Assembly: GCA_943138885.2 (NCBI GenBank)
Contig: OW964564.2
Coordinates: forward strand, 24,951,124 to 25,015,123
From: Tholera decimalis
Taxonomy: Eukaryota > Arthropoda > Insecta > Lepidoptera > Noctuidae
Direction: 5' to 3'
Length of the DNA stretch: 64,000 nucleotides
This document shows positions 41,941 through 53,536 of the stretch, one piece after another. The number at the start of each line of letters is the position of its first letter. The first letter of the stretch is position 1. Position numbers and translations under genes: made by a program. The notes under the pieces are model-generated. The model had not been told where the DNA came from. It saw only the letters and a list, made by a program, of their open reading frames with translations, and did no database searches.

Positions 41941-42415
41941 CAACGTGAGAAATACTTCCACTTCTTGTGAAATACTCTGACGTGTAACTGTTTTTGTCCC
42001 AAATAAATAAAACAAAATAAAATGAAGTAGATGACTATATTTCTCAGGAAACCTGTTCCCTCTAAACTAGAGAAGTATGTTGGGGGCATATCATTTTGAC
42101 AGGATACATTCCATGACCTTCGTTAGGGCCTCAACAATGTTGTTACGGCGACTAAGGGTGTATTATTAAAACGTATGTAAGTTTTAGTTTATAGGTTGGG
42201 GAAGACTTAATTGGATGAGCTGATGTTAACACGAGCTGAATTGTAATACAAAGTACTGTAGAAATATATTATTATAAGGCAAGGCCTTAGATTACTATAA
42301 ATGTCTTGATTCGGTGTCGCGTCATGACAAGGGCTGGCGTTGCTAGTATCTCATTCTTAATGACATGTATCATTTTGAGGTAACACATAGATACAGGGAG
42401 CGGAAGGAAGATGAA
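41941..42415. other. Interval without recognised genes
   Basis: AT-rich sequence with no supported feature. Confidence 0.45.
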
Positions 42416-43475
42416 TCATTTATTTTACACCTTAACAGAAATAAATGAGGACTTAAAAACTACAATGGGCGGTCTTATCGCTAAAAGCGATCTTTTACAG
42501 ACAACCTTTGGATGAATATGACATAGCAGGAGAAATACGCGGGTAGTCCATGGTGTACTATTCACTTATATACAATACATAAAAAGTCACTCAAGTCAGT
42601 CAAGTACTCAAAGTCAATACACATAAATATATACATAAAAAACAAAGCTGAGATATATAAAAAAATAGTAACAAAATAAAGAGAGAGATAGAGATCTTTT
42701 ACCATGTTTTTGAAAGAAGGAAGGGTTTGTGCTTATCTTACTGACACGGGAAGAGTATTCCACAGTCGTTACTGCTTGAGCTGCAAACGACTTACCGATG
42801 AAATTGGTGGAGTGACTCGGTACCTCTAGCCTCAAGTTATCCGATGACCTCAGAAATTTGACATGTGTGTCATGGAGGAACTTGAAACGTTCTTGAAGAT
42901 TAGAGGGGGTTTTAGGATTGAACACAATACTGTAAAGCAGAGACAAGCAAATAATTTGCGACTCACCTCTTGTAATTGGGGACCCCATGAAAGATATTTG
43001 TCCAACCAGACCCCAAGGTTCTTAACTTTCTCACTTAGTGGAATAGGTGTGCCGTTGAAATTAACCTGAGGAAGCTGAGACCAGTTTATCTTAGAAGCCA
43101 ACCTAGAGCTGCTGGCTACAATGACCTGGGTCTTTAACGGGTTAACCAGCAAACCATGTCACTCCATTCGCAAACTGAAGCCAAGTCCTGGTTTATCATA
43201 TTTATTGCAGCATCTAAATCTGTATAAGGCGCTTATCTGTAAATTTGCAAGTCATCAGCATAAAGGTGGTAGGAGGATTGAATTTTCTTGGAAATAGAAT
43301 TTATAAATATTGCGAAGAGTAAAGGAGATAACAGTGTGGGGTACTGAGGAACACCGGCTGCAGTACTACACCAACAAGAGCAGGACTCATCTATGCAAAA
43401 ACGTTGCCGGCGGCCATACAGGAAACTACGAAACTAGTCAATCGCTGTTGGAGATATGTTAATAGAGCAAAGTAT

Positions 43476-44321
43476 TGTAATGACGTCATGTCACTTGTTA
43501 TGTATTGAACCCTAAATTTGACATGTTAGCATAAGCTTCCTTAGTGACATGTTTCCGAGGGTCGACTGCGGTGTCATGAGCCGTACGATCGATCCCGGCC
43601 ATTGAGCAAGTTGTCTTTTTGTAAGTTGACAATGGTGATATTTCGTCTCATAGTTAAAAATCTAGTTATAACAGCGGTCGTAAGTAGGAAGGCGACAGAG
43701 CACCGCAAACCTTGATTGGAGACAGAACTGTGTCACTCCATAGATAAATGTTGTGAATATACCGCCATTAGAAATATATAATAGTAAGAAAGTGAAAACT
43801 AGACTCAAGTACTATTTTTGTGATTTGTGCATTCAACAACAAAGGGGTGAGTTGCATCAGTACACTACCATTAATGAGTTTACCATTTTACCCTGGAGGT
43901 TAATCGTTGTACTGAAATAAGTGTTATATTGTTCTAGCCTACTGTCACGCCCTTTGTTGCTTGGTGAATGATGATGGGAAGATCTCATCTCTAGCAAGTT
44001 AATCGTATGTAATCTTATGATGATGGGAAGATCTCATCTCTAGCAAGTTAATCGTATGTAATCTTTTGATATATCTCGTACCACACATACCACTATTTTG
44101 ATGAGGACTCACGCCTAGCCGGCTGATCCGTGGATTGGAAGGGTTCCTAGCGCCTAACACCCAGCCGCAAAACTCTCCTGGCGCCCTCTTAGATATAGTT
44201 AGTTTTAAGTAGTTTTAAGGTTCATTGTCACTGTGTCGATTGGATCATAGGGTCATTAAAAAGTGAATAATTGCAAGAATGTTTTATTGTCAAACCACCT
44301 CCATTCAGACGAGACGTAACA
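43476..44321. mobile_element. Solo LTR (846 bp)
   Basis: It starts tgtaatgacgtc and ends gacgtaaca (TG...CA). It is flanked by gtat (43472-43475 and 44322-44325) and interrupts the CR1-like LINE exactly, so the LINE sequence resumes without loss. It holds no gene and contains a 47-48 bp tandem duplication (about 43969-44064, unit including gatgggaagatctcatctct). A solo LTR from recombination between two LTRs is the best fit. It is unrelated to the gypsy LTR at 12769. Orientation unresolved. Confidence 0.75.
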
Positions 44322-44880
44322 GTATGCTGAGCAGAATATCGAAATCGACGGTATTACAAGCGTTACTAAAATCAAGCAAACAGAGAACCTTCATATTTAT
44401 CCATGCCTATTTGTATGTCATCACATTAACTAACGCGGTAGTAGTACTGTGACCAGGACGAAATCCGGATTGGAAAGGATTCAGCAGACTATTCTTGCAA
44501 AGAAAAGCGCTAAGCTGATTATGGACAAGGCGTTCAAGGACTTTAGAGAGAAAAGGTAGGATGGAAATATAGGTCGATATTCTGAAAAAGAGGTAGGATT
44601 TGATTTTTTTTGGGTAAAGCAGTAACCATCTAGATTGATATGTATCTAAATGTTCTGAGTCTATAAGTTTGTTTGTTTTTTTTTTTTATTTTGCGGTCCA
44701 AAATATTCATTTTGGACTGCACTGAAAAGTTACAATTTTAAAAATATGCCCAACAGTTTGTAAAATTGATTTTAATAATTAACACGGTCATAAAATAGTT
44801 TAGCGAAAACATGCTATGTTATTTAAACTAAGGAGAAAGAAAATTGACTGGATCATTACTCATAAAAAACAAACAATAAA

Positions 44881-45650
44881 AAAAATTTTAACAAAAAATA
44901 GAACCGACTTCCATATCAAAACACTACAAAGCTAAAAATAACTTTAATTTCGGTAGTCGGTGTTATTGGTTTTGGATTTTCTTTTTTTTCACACCGCCTT
45001 CTGAAATTAAAGTTATTTTTAGCTTTGTAGTGTTTTGATATGGAAGTCGGTTCTATTTTTTGTTAAAAATTTTTTTCACGCTTTTTAGTGGGTAGGTTTG
45101 TATTTTATCTAGTTACAAAAGCCATAATGTCAACAACTTATCAGCTTTTACAAAATGTTTCTTTTCCCGATGCATAGCCGTTAATTTTTGAGGAGTTCTC
45201 TTGGTACTTGACCATTAGCTCTACATCACCAAACTCGTATGTATTGCGACGAGCATAAAGTGTTTAACATCCGTACTCAAGTAATCGAATCGCAATCCAC
45301 GAAATACTTATTATTGAGTAGTTTCAGTGGCCATCTGTGGTCTTCATCATCAGTTCAACTTCCCCAAATGGTACTTTTCAAAAGGAACTGCTCAAGGTAC
45401 TATAAGAAATACCCAAAACGCTATAGCTGTGCCTATAATATTTGAAGAGTTCCCTCGATTTCTCCAAGATCCCATCATCAGATCCTGATTTTGTAACAAT
45501 GGGACCAACTAAAAAGTATACCCTTTCAAACTCAAAAAGAATTTTCCAAATCGATCCAGCCGTCTCTGAGATATGAGGTAACATACATAAAAATTTAAAA
45601 AAATAAAAAGTTCAAGACGAATTGAGAACCTCCTTTTTTTGAAGTCGGTT
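44881..45650. mobile_element. Palindrome-headed non-autonomous element, copy 1
   Basis: It opens with a long palindrome: arms 44881-44950 and 45004-45073, nearly perfect, around a 53-base spacer. An arm includes aaccgacttccatatcaaaa. About 570 bases of noncoding body follow, and it ends gaagtcggtt (45641-45650), an inverted match to the aaccgacttc in the first arm. Copy 2 is at 62725-63480, with the same architecture and a similar body. No protein is encoded. Confidence 0.75.
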
Positions 45651-46316
45651 AAAAATTAATGTACTTCACACGCATACTTGGCACTTCGAATGGTGCATGG
45701 TTCGAATTGATTGGCTCCCATTGAACTGATTGTATCCCGCTAGTAACAAAAGATTTATTTATGACAAAAATAGCAAGTTTCCTTAAGACCATTATTTCCT
45801 ACCAACGCACCGAACTCTGCGTGCTGACACTACCAATGAATCTATCTTATTACAAGGCTTTCAAAGACTTTAGAAAGAAAAGGTAGGATGGAAATAGGTA
45901 GATTTTCTGAAAAAGAGGTAGGATTTGATTTTTTTGGTAAAGGAGTAATTTTGGCCTCCTTCAACACCGATGGAAATAGAATAGTTATATAGTTTAATAT
46001 AGGTCAGTATAGGAAGGATTTCATTGAGGACAGGAAGTATCATCTTCCGACTGACACAGTCGCTGCCAACCGCGTTAGATGTAATTGAAAGTATGCTCTT
46101 CTTAACATCACAATCAGTAAAATTGACTAAAATTAAATGCGGAGTGATCCGGAGTTGGGAGGTTAGAAAGATAATTTATAGTAGCTGCCTTCATTGTTCC
46201 ATTGCAGTAAGACGAAGATGAGAAGTGTTGATTCAATAGATCAATGTCTAAGTCTTTAGGAATCGATTCTTGGCGTGGTTTTCCAACTCCCATTGATTTG
46301 AGAATTTTCCACACTT

Positions 46317-46840
46317 ATCAGAAGACTTGTCATCCAAACGGCAATGGAATGAACACCTACTTCCATTGCAATTCGGCTTGAAATTATAGACCTGAATATA
46401 TGTTACGTTTTAATGAGATACCTGAAAACAATCACTAAAAATTTGAAAATTTTATTTAAACACATGAAAAAGGTTTTCTAGTCAGCAAAAAGCTTTCACC
46501 AGCTAGCAACTATATTATTTACAAATATCTCGGTTCCACTATAGGAGATGGAGCTAGGTAAATATATAAATAAGTGAAGAATTATTTTTTTCGTAGCTCT
46601 AGTGTCGTAAAAGTAATATTTACTGTGGTTCAAATTCTTTTCTAAGTACATGTACTTGCGTATTTGAAAACATAAAAATACCAGATTTCTAAACACACAA
46701 AAAGTTACCACAATGGACCTGTTCTTGATTAAATATAACAATTAACTGAGTATCCCAAAAAAATAACGTTTATTAATTATGTATGTTCTAGATATTCTAT
46801 GTGCATTTGAAAATATATAATTTGTTAAAAAACATTACTT
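46317..46840. other. Interval without recognised genes
   Basis: AT-rich sequence between the LINE remnant and the DNA transposon; no supported feature. Confidence 0.45.
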
Positions 46841-48192
46841 TCGATGGTCCCTAGGTAAAGTATCGAAAGTGAAAAATGCTACTTTACAGGAGAGCCATTT
46901 AAAATTTATTTTTTGCATAACATTTTTTTAATTATTAGATTTCCATAAAAAATTGGATTCACAGTTGTGTTGGGTTTACATACTATTACTGTGCATCAAA
47001 AAATAATATATATGAATAGTTTTCGAGAAAATTGAGTTACGATAGTATACTAAGTTACTGAACTTGCTTTATGAATCGAAAATGCATTCAAAAATGCATC
47101 GGATCTGCCGATTTCGATATTCTACGTTGGTAAGTGTTTAGAATATTTTATGGAAAGTGTCACATACGATTATTTACTTCTCAGATTAGTTGTACTTACA
47201 ATTATTTTTCTATAGAATAACAAAAACACAGTTAACATGGAATATCTTTATTAAAGTAAATGTATTACAAATTGAAATAGTTAGACTATATTTAGCTAAA
47301 ATTATTTAAAGCCAGTACTTGATACGTTAACTTACGGTAAAAAGCTGTGATCACTTATTACTATTACTTAAGTTATAACAAATGCGAGCGTTGAGCACTT
47401 AATATGCTAAAATAATAAGAAACATTTTAAATCAAATCACAATATAATCACATTACTTAAAGAAGACAAAAACTAATAAAACTTCTAAGAAACTTCAAAT
47501 AAAAGTGACAAAAAAAATATAATCTATAACATCAATTAAATACTTTACACAAAATATAATTACTAATTGTAGTTAAATATTTATGATAGGTACTTTGTAA
47601 AATCTAATAAACAGAATAAAGTGTAAGAATACTCTGGTAAAATAAAAAGTATTAATAAATCAGGAAAATATTTCTGTTTTAACAAAAATAATAAGACGTG
47701 ACACATAAAAAAATCTTAGTACGTAAATATTACTCACCGGACTCATTTTCAGAATTTTCTGCGGCTGTAGAATACTACCTTTCGTAAAACCTATGATATT
47801 CTTTGAGTATTGCTCCTGAATTACATAAAGAAATCAAATCTTTATACTTTGCCACTGGCAAAGCTAGTGAATCCGATTCAAGATTTTTTAATTACATAGA
47901 CTGAAACTTTCTTTTTTTTTCGGCTTCTTGTTTCTACAGAAGTATTCACACAAAAATAATCAGCTTTGAAATTGTATTTTAAGTATGATTTATTTGGTTC
48001 CTCTTTTCTCACACTAACTTCCTTAATGCTGTTCCATTTCACGTTTTCACTTTTGTTGTCTTTTTTCAAATTTGTCATTTATTACAAATTTAAAATCATA
48101 AAAACCGCTCTTGGTTACTTCTACAACCTTGTAGGGTTTTAGTTCAGCCTTTGCCCAGCGTACTAATGCGTACCATTGGTCAAGAATGTTAA

Positions 48193-48246
48193 TTGCCCTC
48201 GTAGAAAGAGAATAGTTTTCTCTTAGATTCTCTTTCTACGAGGGCA
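48193..48246. repeat. Perfect 20-bp inverted repeat inside the transposase pseudogene
   Basis: tgccctcgtagaaagagaat (48193-48212) and its exact reverse complement (48227-48246) surround 14 bases. It replaces the coding sequence expected after the TQNEG motif and shifts the frame. It looks like a local inverted duplication. Confidence 0.75.
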
Positions 48247-48401
48247 TGTATGCTATACCTTCGTTCTGAGTATGACCTTGCTCTAAGAAACGATGAGTAA
48301 TATCTACGCCAAAACGTTTTGATAGATACATGTATATCGAATAATCGACTCTATTCCTATTCTGGCCCGCACAATTATCCGACCAAAATAATAGCCTTAG
48401 C

Positions 48402-48901
48402 AAGGCGGAGACCTCTCGCGCCCGGCCTTAGTCGAGGCCATGCTGCGGGGCGAGAGGGAGTGGGAAGCGGTCGCCTCCTTCTGCGAAGCAGTCATGCTTT
48501 CGAAGGAGGAGGCGGGCCGCGTGAGGGAGAGGATGGCGTCCTCCCTCCAGCCCAGCCGCAGTGGTAGACGCCCACGGCGTCGGACGTCGGCCGACGATCT
48601 CCGGCCACCGTAGGCGCGGGCATGCGGACAGCGAGTAAAGGGCAACTCGCTGTCCGACCATGGACCATGCCCGGGTCGACGGCGCGTCGTGTTCCACGCG
48701 CGCCTCAAAGAGCGTCAGCAACATGACGAGGCCCCCTCTGCAGAGGGCCGAAGCCCGCCGGGGTCGTGGGACTCATCCCGTTACCGTGGCCCCGGTATGT
48801 AAAGGGTTATTGAAGGAACACCGTGGATTTTAGTCAGTAAAACTCTGACAGTCCCTCCCACCCTGCCCGGAGTGGGAGGACTTATTTGATAATTTTACCA
48901 C

Positions 48902-48932
<31 letters not shown>
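48402..48932 (+). mobile_element. R1-type LINE 3' end inserted in the transposase gene
   Basis: It encodes the last 60 or so residues of an R1 ORF2 (RGEREWEAVASFCEAVML ... RRRTSADDLRPP, stop at 48611-48613), then a 3' UTR and poly(A) (48905-48932). It is very close to the 3' part of the element at 54541-59884. It is 5'-truncated and antisense to the transposase. Removing it rejoins the transposase text nearly cleanly. The target duplication is at most 2-3 bases (gc/agc). Confidence 0.85.
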
Positions 48933-48934
<2 letters not shown>

Positions 48935-50783
48935 ACCCAGATCTATCTTTGCATTTACAAATTACTTTAAACAGTTGCTTACTTCATTAGCTCCCCTTTT
49001 ACCGGTACATTCCGTCCACATGTAGCATGTACCTTCTTTTAACGCTAAATTGAAAATGGTAAAGTTAAATACAGAAAGTTTACGCTTATAATAAAACAAA
49101 CCAACGTCTCCATGTGGACAAATTAATTTTTTTTGGAAATCAAATGTAGCACACACAATATTATGTGATTCTCTAGATTGCTGTTTGTCAATATTCTTTA
49201 ACTCTCTAGCTATTGTCTTATTTTTTAAGTGTTTATTATGAGTCTGTACTTGTTCTTCTGTTGGAGATGAATTGTTAGAAAAACTATGACACTTATCACA
49301 GATATCCTTCTTGGGATTAAAAAATCCAACATTCATGTTAACATTGATGACGTCTCTGTACTGACGAAGGGTCTGTGCTTGATTGCTATAATTTGAAGGT
49401 TGGCTGTATTCTTTGTATAAGGAAAACATTCTGTTCATATTTAAATTATTATCCAAGTACAGCTTACTGGTGTCTTTACGTGTATAATCTGGTTCTATGG
49501 GTTGGAAGGAAGCTACATGATCATAAACACTTTTAATCATTGCAGAATCTATTCAGTTTGGATGATTGGAATGTTTACATCTATTATCCGATAAAGTTAT
49601 TCCTTTTTGATTTAATTTACTATGAGAAGTGTAAATCAACTGGTCGGTATGTAAAAACTGTGGAAAGCCTCTTGTCATAAATTTCTGTCCGAGGAGAGTT
49701 CGTCATCCACCAACTCCTTTAAGTTATTCCAATCGGATTCATTAAAGGCGCAGTTCGTGGGGAGCGGTGACTCTAAAAAAGAACATTGAAGGTTAGAAGG
49801 TACATTTAATAAATATATGATTAAAAATTCATTTATACAAATCCAATTTAGTTAATCACAGAAAGTGACATAAAAGTAAGTTACTACATTTTTATCATAA
49901 ACACTTATATCGAATCTTTATAAAAAATAAATGAAATTCATTCGAAATAATCGAAAGTGGCACTATCATTGAAAATCTAAATTTGTATTACGACGTACAG
50001 TATTGAAATCGTCAGTTTCGATTAAAATAATTTATGAATAAACCAGGTACATTATCGGAACTGGCACTTTTGGTACTATCAGGAACATGACAATCCGTCA
50101 TAAACGATCGAATCTACCCGATTCGATATATTACGCGGGACACATTTTTAATTCAAGTAAATCATTAAGATGATCAATAAAACTTGATTTAGGTAACCTA
50201 TACTTAAAAGTGTTCTTATTTATTAAAGTTGCAATTACGTATTAGTCAAATAAAAGTATTTCAAGTATTAAAACTTACCCGCATTAAAAATAACTGATTC
50301 TGTATCCAAGTCTTGTTCTTGTTCATTCTCACTATTTCTTTGCATTAAATCAACTATTTTCCTCGATCTTGAATACATTTTTAAAGGTAACTGGCTCATA
50401 ATACAGTACTTTAGTTAGTAAATTTAAAAAACAGTAACAAAATAGATATAACACTATTATTACGCAAATGCAACGCCGCGGCTGTCGACGTTGCTGTGCG
50501 CGCGCGCACTGCGGCGACGTACATTCGCGATAGTGGTAGTTCCGTCCTTGTCGCACACTCGCCGGCGCAGCGTAAACACGCGAAACTTAACATTCGTTGA
50601 TAGACGTCGGATAGACTGACATATTTCGATAAAATCCGTCTCTAATAAACGCATATATAATGAGTTTTTTTTTTTTAATTTTTGATATTCAATTAATAAA
50701 ATTACCTTTATTAATAGTTCCAAACAGTAATTAAAAAAAAATTGGCATTTTGTAAATTCGATACTTTACTTAGGGACCATCGA

Positions 50784-51879
50784 TATGGCGTATTTAAAAT
50801 TGTTTTTACTTTCGTAACGCGTGATTTACTTTTTAAATAACAGGTTACTTGGTAACGCAGACAAGCGTGAACCGGCTAAACAGAACCGTTATTGCGTATT
50901 GGTGCGAAATCCGGGGAAGCGTCATAAAAAGGGGAGGCTTATATTTAGCGGTGAGCGTAACCAGGTCGTGCGATAATGATCTTTTTATCGTGTCGAGCTT
51001 TTTTATAAAACAACAATAATTATGCTGTACAAATAACTTCTTCCTTCTGGTAAACAATGAAAACAACATTAAACATTTATCTTGTTTTTGTTTTCTCATT
51101 ACGTTTACATAGGGCCTGGACCTTTAGGAATCAAATACTTTATTGCGTACACAAATTAAAAGATAAATAAAAGAGCTTATTGAGTTCGGTTTTTCCTCTC
51201 TCACTTTACACTCCGTCTGAAACAAAACAAACATCAAATAAAACAATATCCATTAATTACTCCCCTAAACTCTCACAATAAAAATTAAAACTCCAGACCG
51301 TAACCTCCCGATAAACAGAAACACATTTTAAGACCTCGTCTTAGTTAATAGACGAACTCAATTAACAAAATGGCTGCCGAACCAAACAAACAACAGACGA
51401 AGTAAGAATCAAATGAGCTCTCAAACAGCGTCTGTAGGTAATTAAAACGTAATAATTGAAGCGTCTGGATCCTCCATATCATTATAATGAGAACTAGTGT
51501 TGTACCCGCTTCAAACGACCTTCGTTAGCGTGATCGTGAACAAAATTAATGACGTAATGTGGTTGTTCGTACTACATTTGGTATGTTGCGGTCTAATTAT
51601 GTTTCTGTCACTGGTTTTGACTCGAAACGCTTGCACTTGTAATCTTTGTTTGTACATCACTGATAATTGCGGCACAGGACGGTAATTTTGTATCGCACGC
51701 GTAATATTTTGGCGGCCACATGGAATCTTATATGACTCACTCAAGTTGCTATTAATTTACTTTAAAACTTTTTGGGGGGAAAAGTAATAATGTGGATTAA
51801 TTCATCGAAAGACTTCTCTCGCTCTAGATGCATTAGATGGGATTGTTAGACTAACTACTTATACCCACACTGTTCCTTC
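50784..51879. other. Interval without recognised genes
   Basis: No supported gene; small frames only. Sequence appears unique. Confidence 0.45.
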
Positions 51880-51955
51880 CTTACCTGTTGTTCTAGGGCC
51901 GCGGTATCTCATTAGAATATTCCAAAACCCTGACAGGCAGTGACCCTTTCAGACT
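51880..51955 (-). mobile_element. Fragment of an R1-type LINE 3' UTR
   Basis: ttctagggccgcggtatctc then attagaatattcc matches the 3' UTR fragments at 59955-59990 and 63830-63870, in the same minus orientation. No coding sequence remains. Confidence 0.6.
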
Positions 51956-52648
51956 CTGTCATTGCTACTGATTGCTCCCTAAAGCGCACGTGGAACATAA
52001 CGCGCCGTCGACTCAGGGCATTATTAGACTTTACTTTCAACTTCTCGTCTCGATGTCAGCTCAAATCAACTTTCGATTATTAAATATGTATGTTCAATCA
52101 AATTAACTCAACAGTTATAAATTATTATCGACACAACTTCTGTAACAAAACATACTAAATAACTCCAAAAATGACAGCCAGACCAAGTCGAGTATAGAAA
52201 AACAACATCTTATCTTGTAACCGTGCCTTGGCTGAGCAATTGATAAACTTTTCTGTTCCGTGTTGACAGAAAATCTCATTACGTAAGTACGGTGAAACGT
52301 ATTAAAACTCATTTCAACATTATTCTTCTTTCGTAGTAACAAAATAGTTGCGTTGATCATTATAAATATATGCTTCTCTTGGACATCGGCAGAATATAAA
52401 TCGAAAAGAAAATGTTTATTGAAAAAGTTATTTTCCATCTGCAAAGCTCAGCATGTTTTCTATTGGATAAGTTAGGATACATCAAAACATCGAATGTCTT
52501 CGCGGTATGGCAGGAGTTTTATTATTTGAAATTTTTGACTCAGATGTTTCAGCTTTAAAAATGATGTTAGTTGGTTGACGTTTTAAAAATGATGTAAGTT
52601 TTACATGAATGTTTACACATGTGAGCTTTAAATTAAATTTATGGTAGA
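51956..52648. other. Interval without recognised genes
   Basis: A minus frame of 109 codons (52115-52444) has no recognisable motif and is not called. Nothing else was seen. Confidence 0.4.
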
Positions 52649-52860
52649 CTAGTCCTGTGCCCGCGATCTCATTCGAGTGTGAGGTGTTTCCCGCGTCAAT
52701 CATGACCCCACTGGAAATTCCGGGATAAAAAGTAGCCTACCAACTATTGGGCTGTAACCTCTTCTATCTTCCTAGTAAAAGTCTCATTAAAATTAGTTTA
52801 GTCGTTCCAGTGTTAAATCCAGACAAACATAAAAGCAAAATTTAAAAAAAAATCGTTGTC
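52649..52860 (-). mobile_element. Helitron-like repeat
   Basis: It begins ctagtcctgtgcccgcgatc and includes 'gggataaaaagtagcctac', a phrase common to this repeat class. The far end is degraded. Confidence 0.45.
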
Positions 52861-53536
52861 TTTTAAAAACTCGTAAATTACTAGAAGAACTTAACAGTTA
52901 TTTTTATAATCACCTACAGACATTTAAATTATTTATGTAAGTATAAAGAACGTTTACATTTGTGCCAAACAAAATGGTACCAACATGTACCTACGACATA
53001 AAATCTGTAAGTACGATATACTTTCATAGAAATGGCGTGACCAAAATTATTTGTGTCCATTCGAGTCCTACTTCTGTGACACATATAAACGATGCGCTAC
53101 TTCTGTGACACAAATAAACGATGCGATTGATCACAAATCGTTACTTTTTATCATTCTAGCAACATCTGCCCCTTGATCTCCTCAATTTCCGGCCGAGCTG
53201 CCATCTTATTCCAAACTTTGACCAACTTTTGGGGAGCGTTCAATATCATTACATGTTTTATGGTGGCTTTCGTATTTACATAATGATTAGATGTGCGTTT
53301 ATATTGAGACGGACTTATGTGATTATTCTTGTGATGTATCGCAATCGCGTGAATTGAGTATATAGTCATAGTTTCAATGTCGACATTAAAAGTGAAAAAG
53401 GATATTGATGGAGGGGAAAAGGAGATAGAGAAGAATGGATAAGAAACTTCATAGTTAAACTTTCAATTATTTTTTTCGATATTCGGTTTTAATAATTATT
53501 ATTTTCATGAATACTTATTTATTAATATATAATGGA
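52861..53536. other. Interval without recognised genes
   Basis: A near-exact short tandem duplication (gcgctacttctgtgacaca type, about 53065-53125) was noticed; otherwise nothing is supported. Confidence 0.4.

Larger units (their letters stand above)
42416..46316 (-). mobile_element. Second CR1-like LINE, broken into three pieces
   Basis: The pieces are collinear with the LINE at 5869-10302: 42416-43475 (3' UTR and RT C-terminus, with an internal deletion near 42935), 44322-44624 (RT middle) and 45855-46316 (RT N-terminus, with MWKILKSMGVGKPRQESIPKD read from 46314). It is truncated at 46316. The gaps are a solo LTR and a palindrome-headed element. Stops and frameshifts show it is long dead. 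Residual protein signatures include NLGVWLDKYLSWGPQLQEVSRKLFA. Confidence 0.85.
47775..50399 (-). pseudogene. Two-exon DDE-like transposase gene, broken
   Basis: Exon 1 (50399-50279) starts ATG: MSQLPLKMYSRSRKIVDLMQ, and ends at a gtaag donor. Exon 2 starts at 49772 after ttcttttttag, and the join keeps frame. Exon 2 has HTDQLIYTSHSKLN, then the longest open part (49540-48962): a CDKCHSFS zinc-like motif, CATFDFQKKLICPHGDVGLFYYKRKLSVFNF, and GANEVSNC. An R1 LINE (48402-48932) splits it; beyond are WSDNCAGQNRN, THRFLEQGHTQNEG and QWYALVRWAKAELKPY. The Asp in TFDFQ, the Asp in SDNC and the Glu in TQNEG are candidate catalytic residues (inference). Damage: a frameshift near 49690, TGA in place of an expected Trp near 49555, TAA at 48962, a frameshift near 48380, and an inverted duplication at 48193-48246. 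The last recognisable residues (SLCNSGAILKEYHRFYER) end at 47775. Confidence 0.75.
46841..50783 (-). mobile_element. DNA transposon with 27-bp terminal inverted repeats
   Basis: Left end 46841-46867 (tcgatggtccctaggtaaag then tatcgaa) and right end 50757-50783 are reverse complements at 26 of 27 positions. They enclose a broken two-exon transposase-like gene on the minus strand. The element is 3943 bp including a 531-bp R1 insertion. The outermost bases tcga are palindromic, so a 4-bp target duplication TCGA cannot be told apart from the inverted repeat itself. A subterminal motif (cgatttcgatattctacg at about 47110 and cgattcgatatattacg at about 50120) occurs near both ends. Superfamily not assigned. 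Confidence 0.8.
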
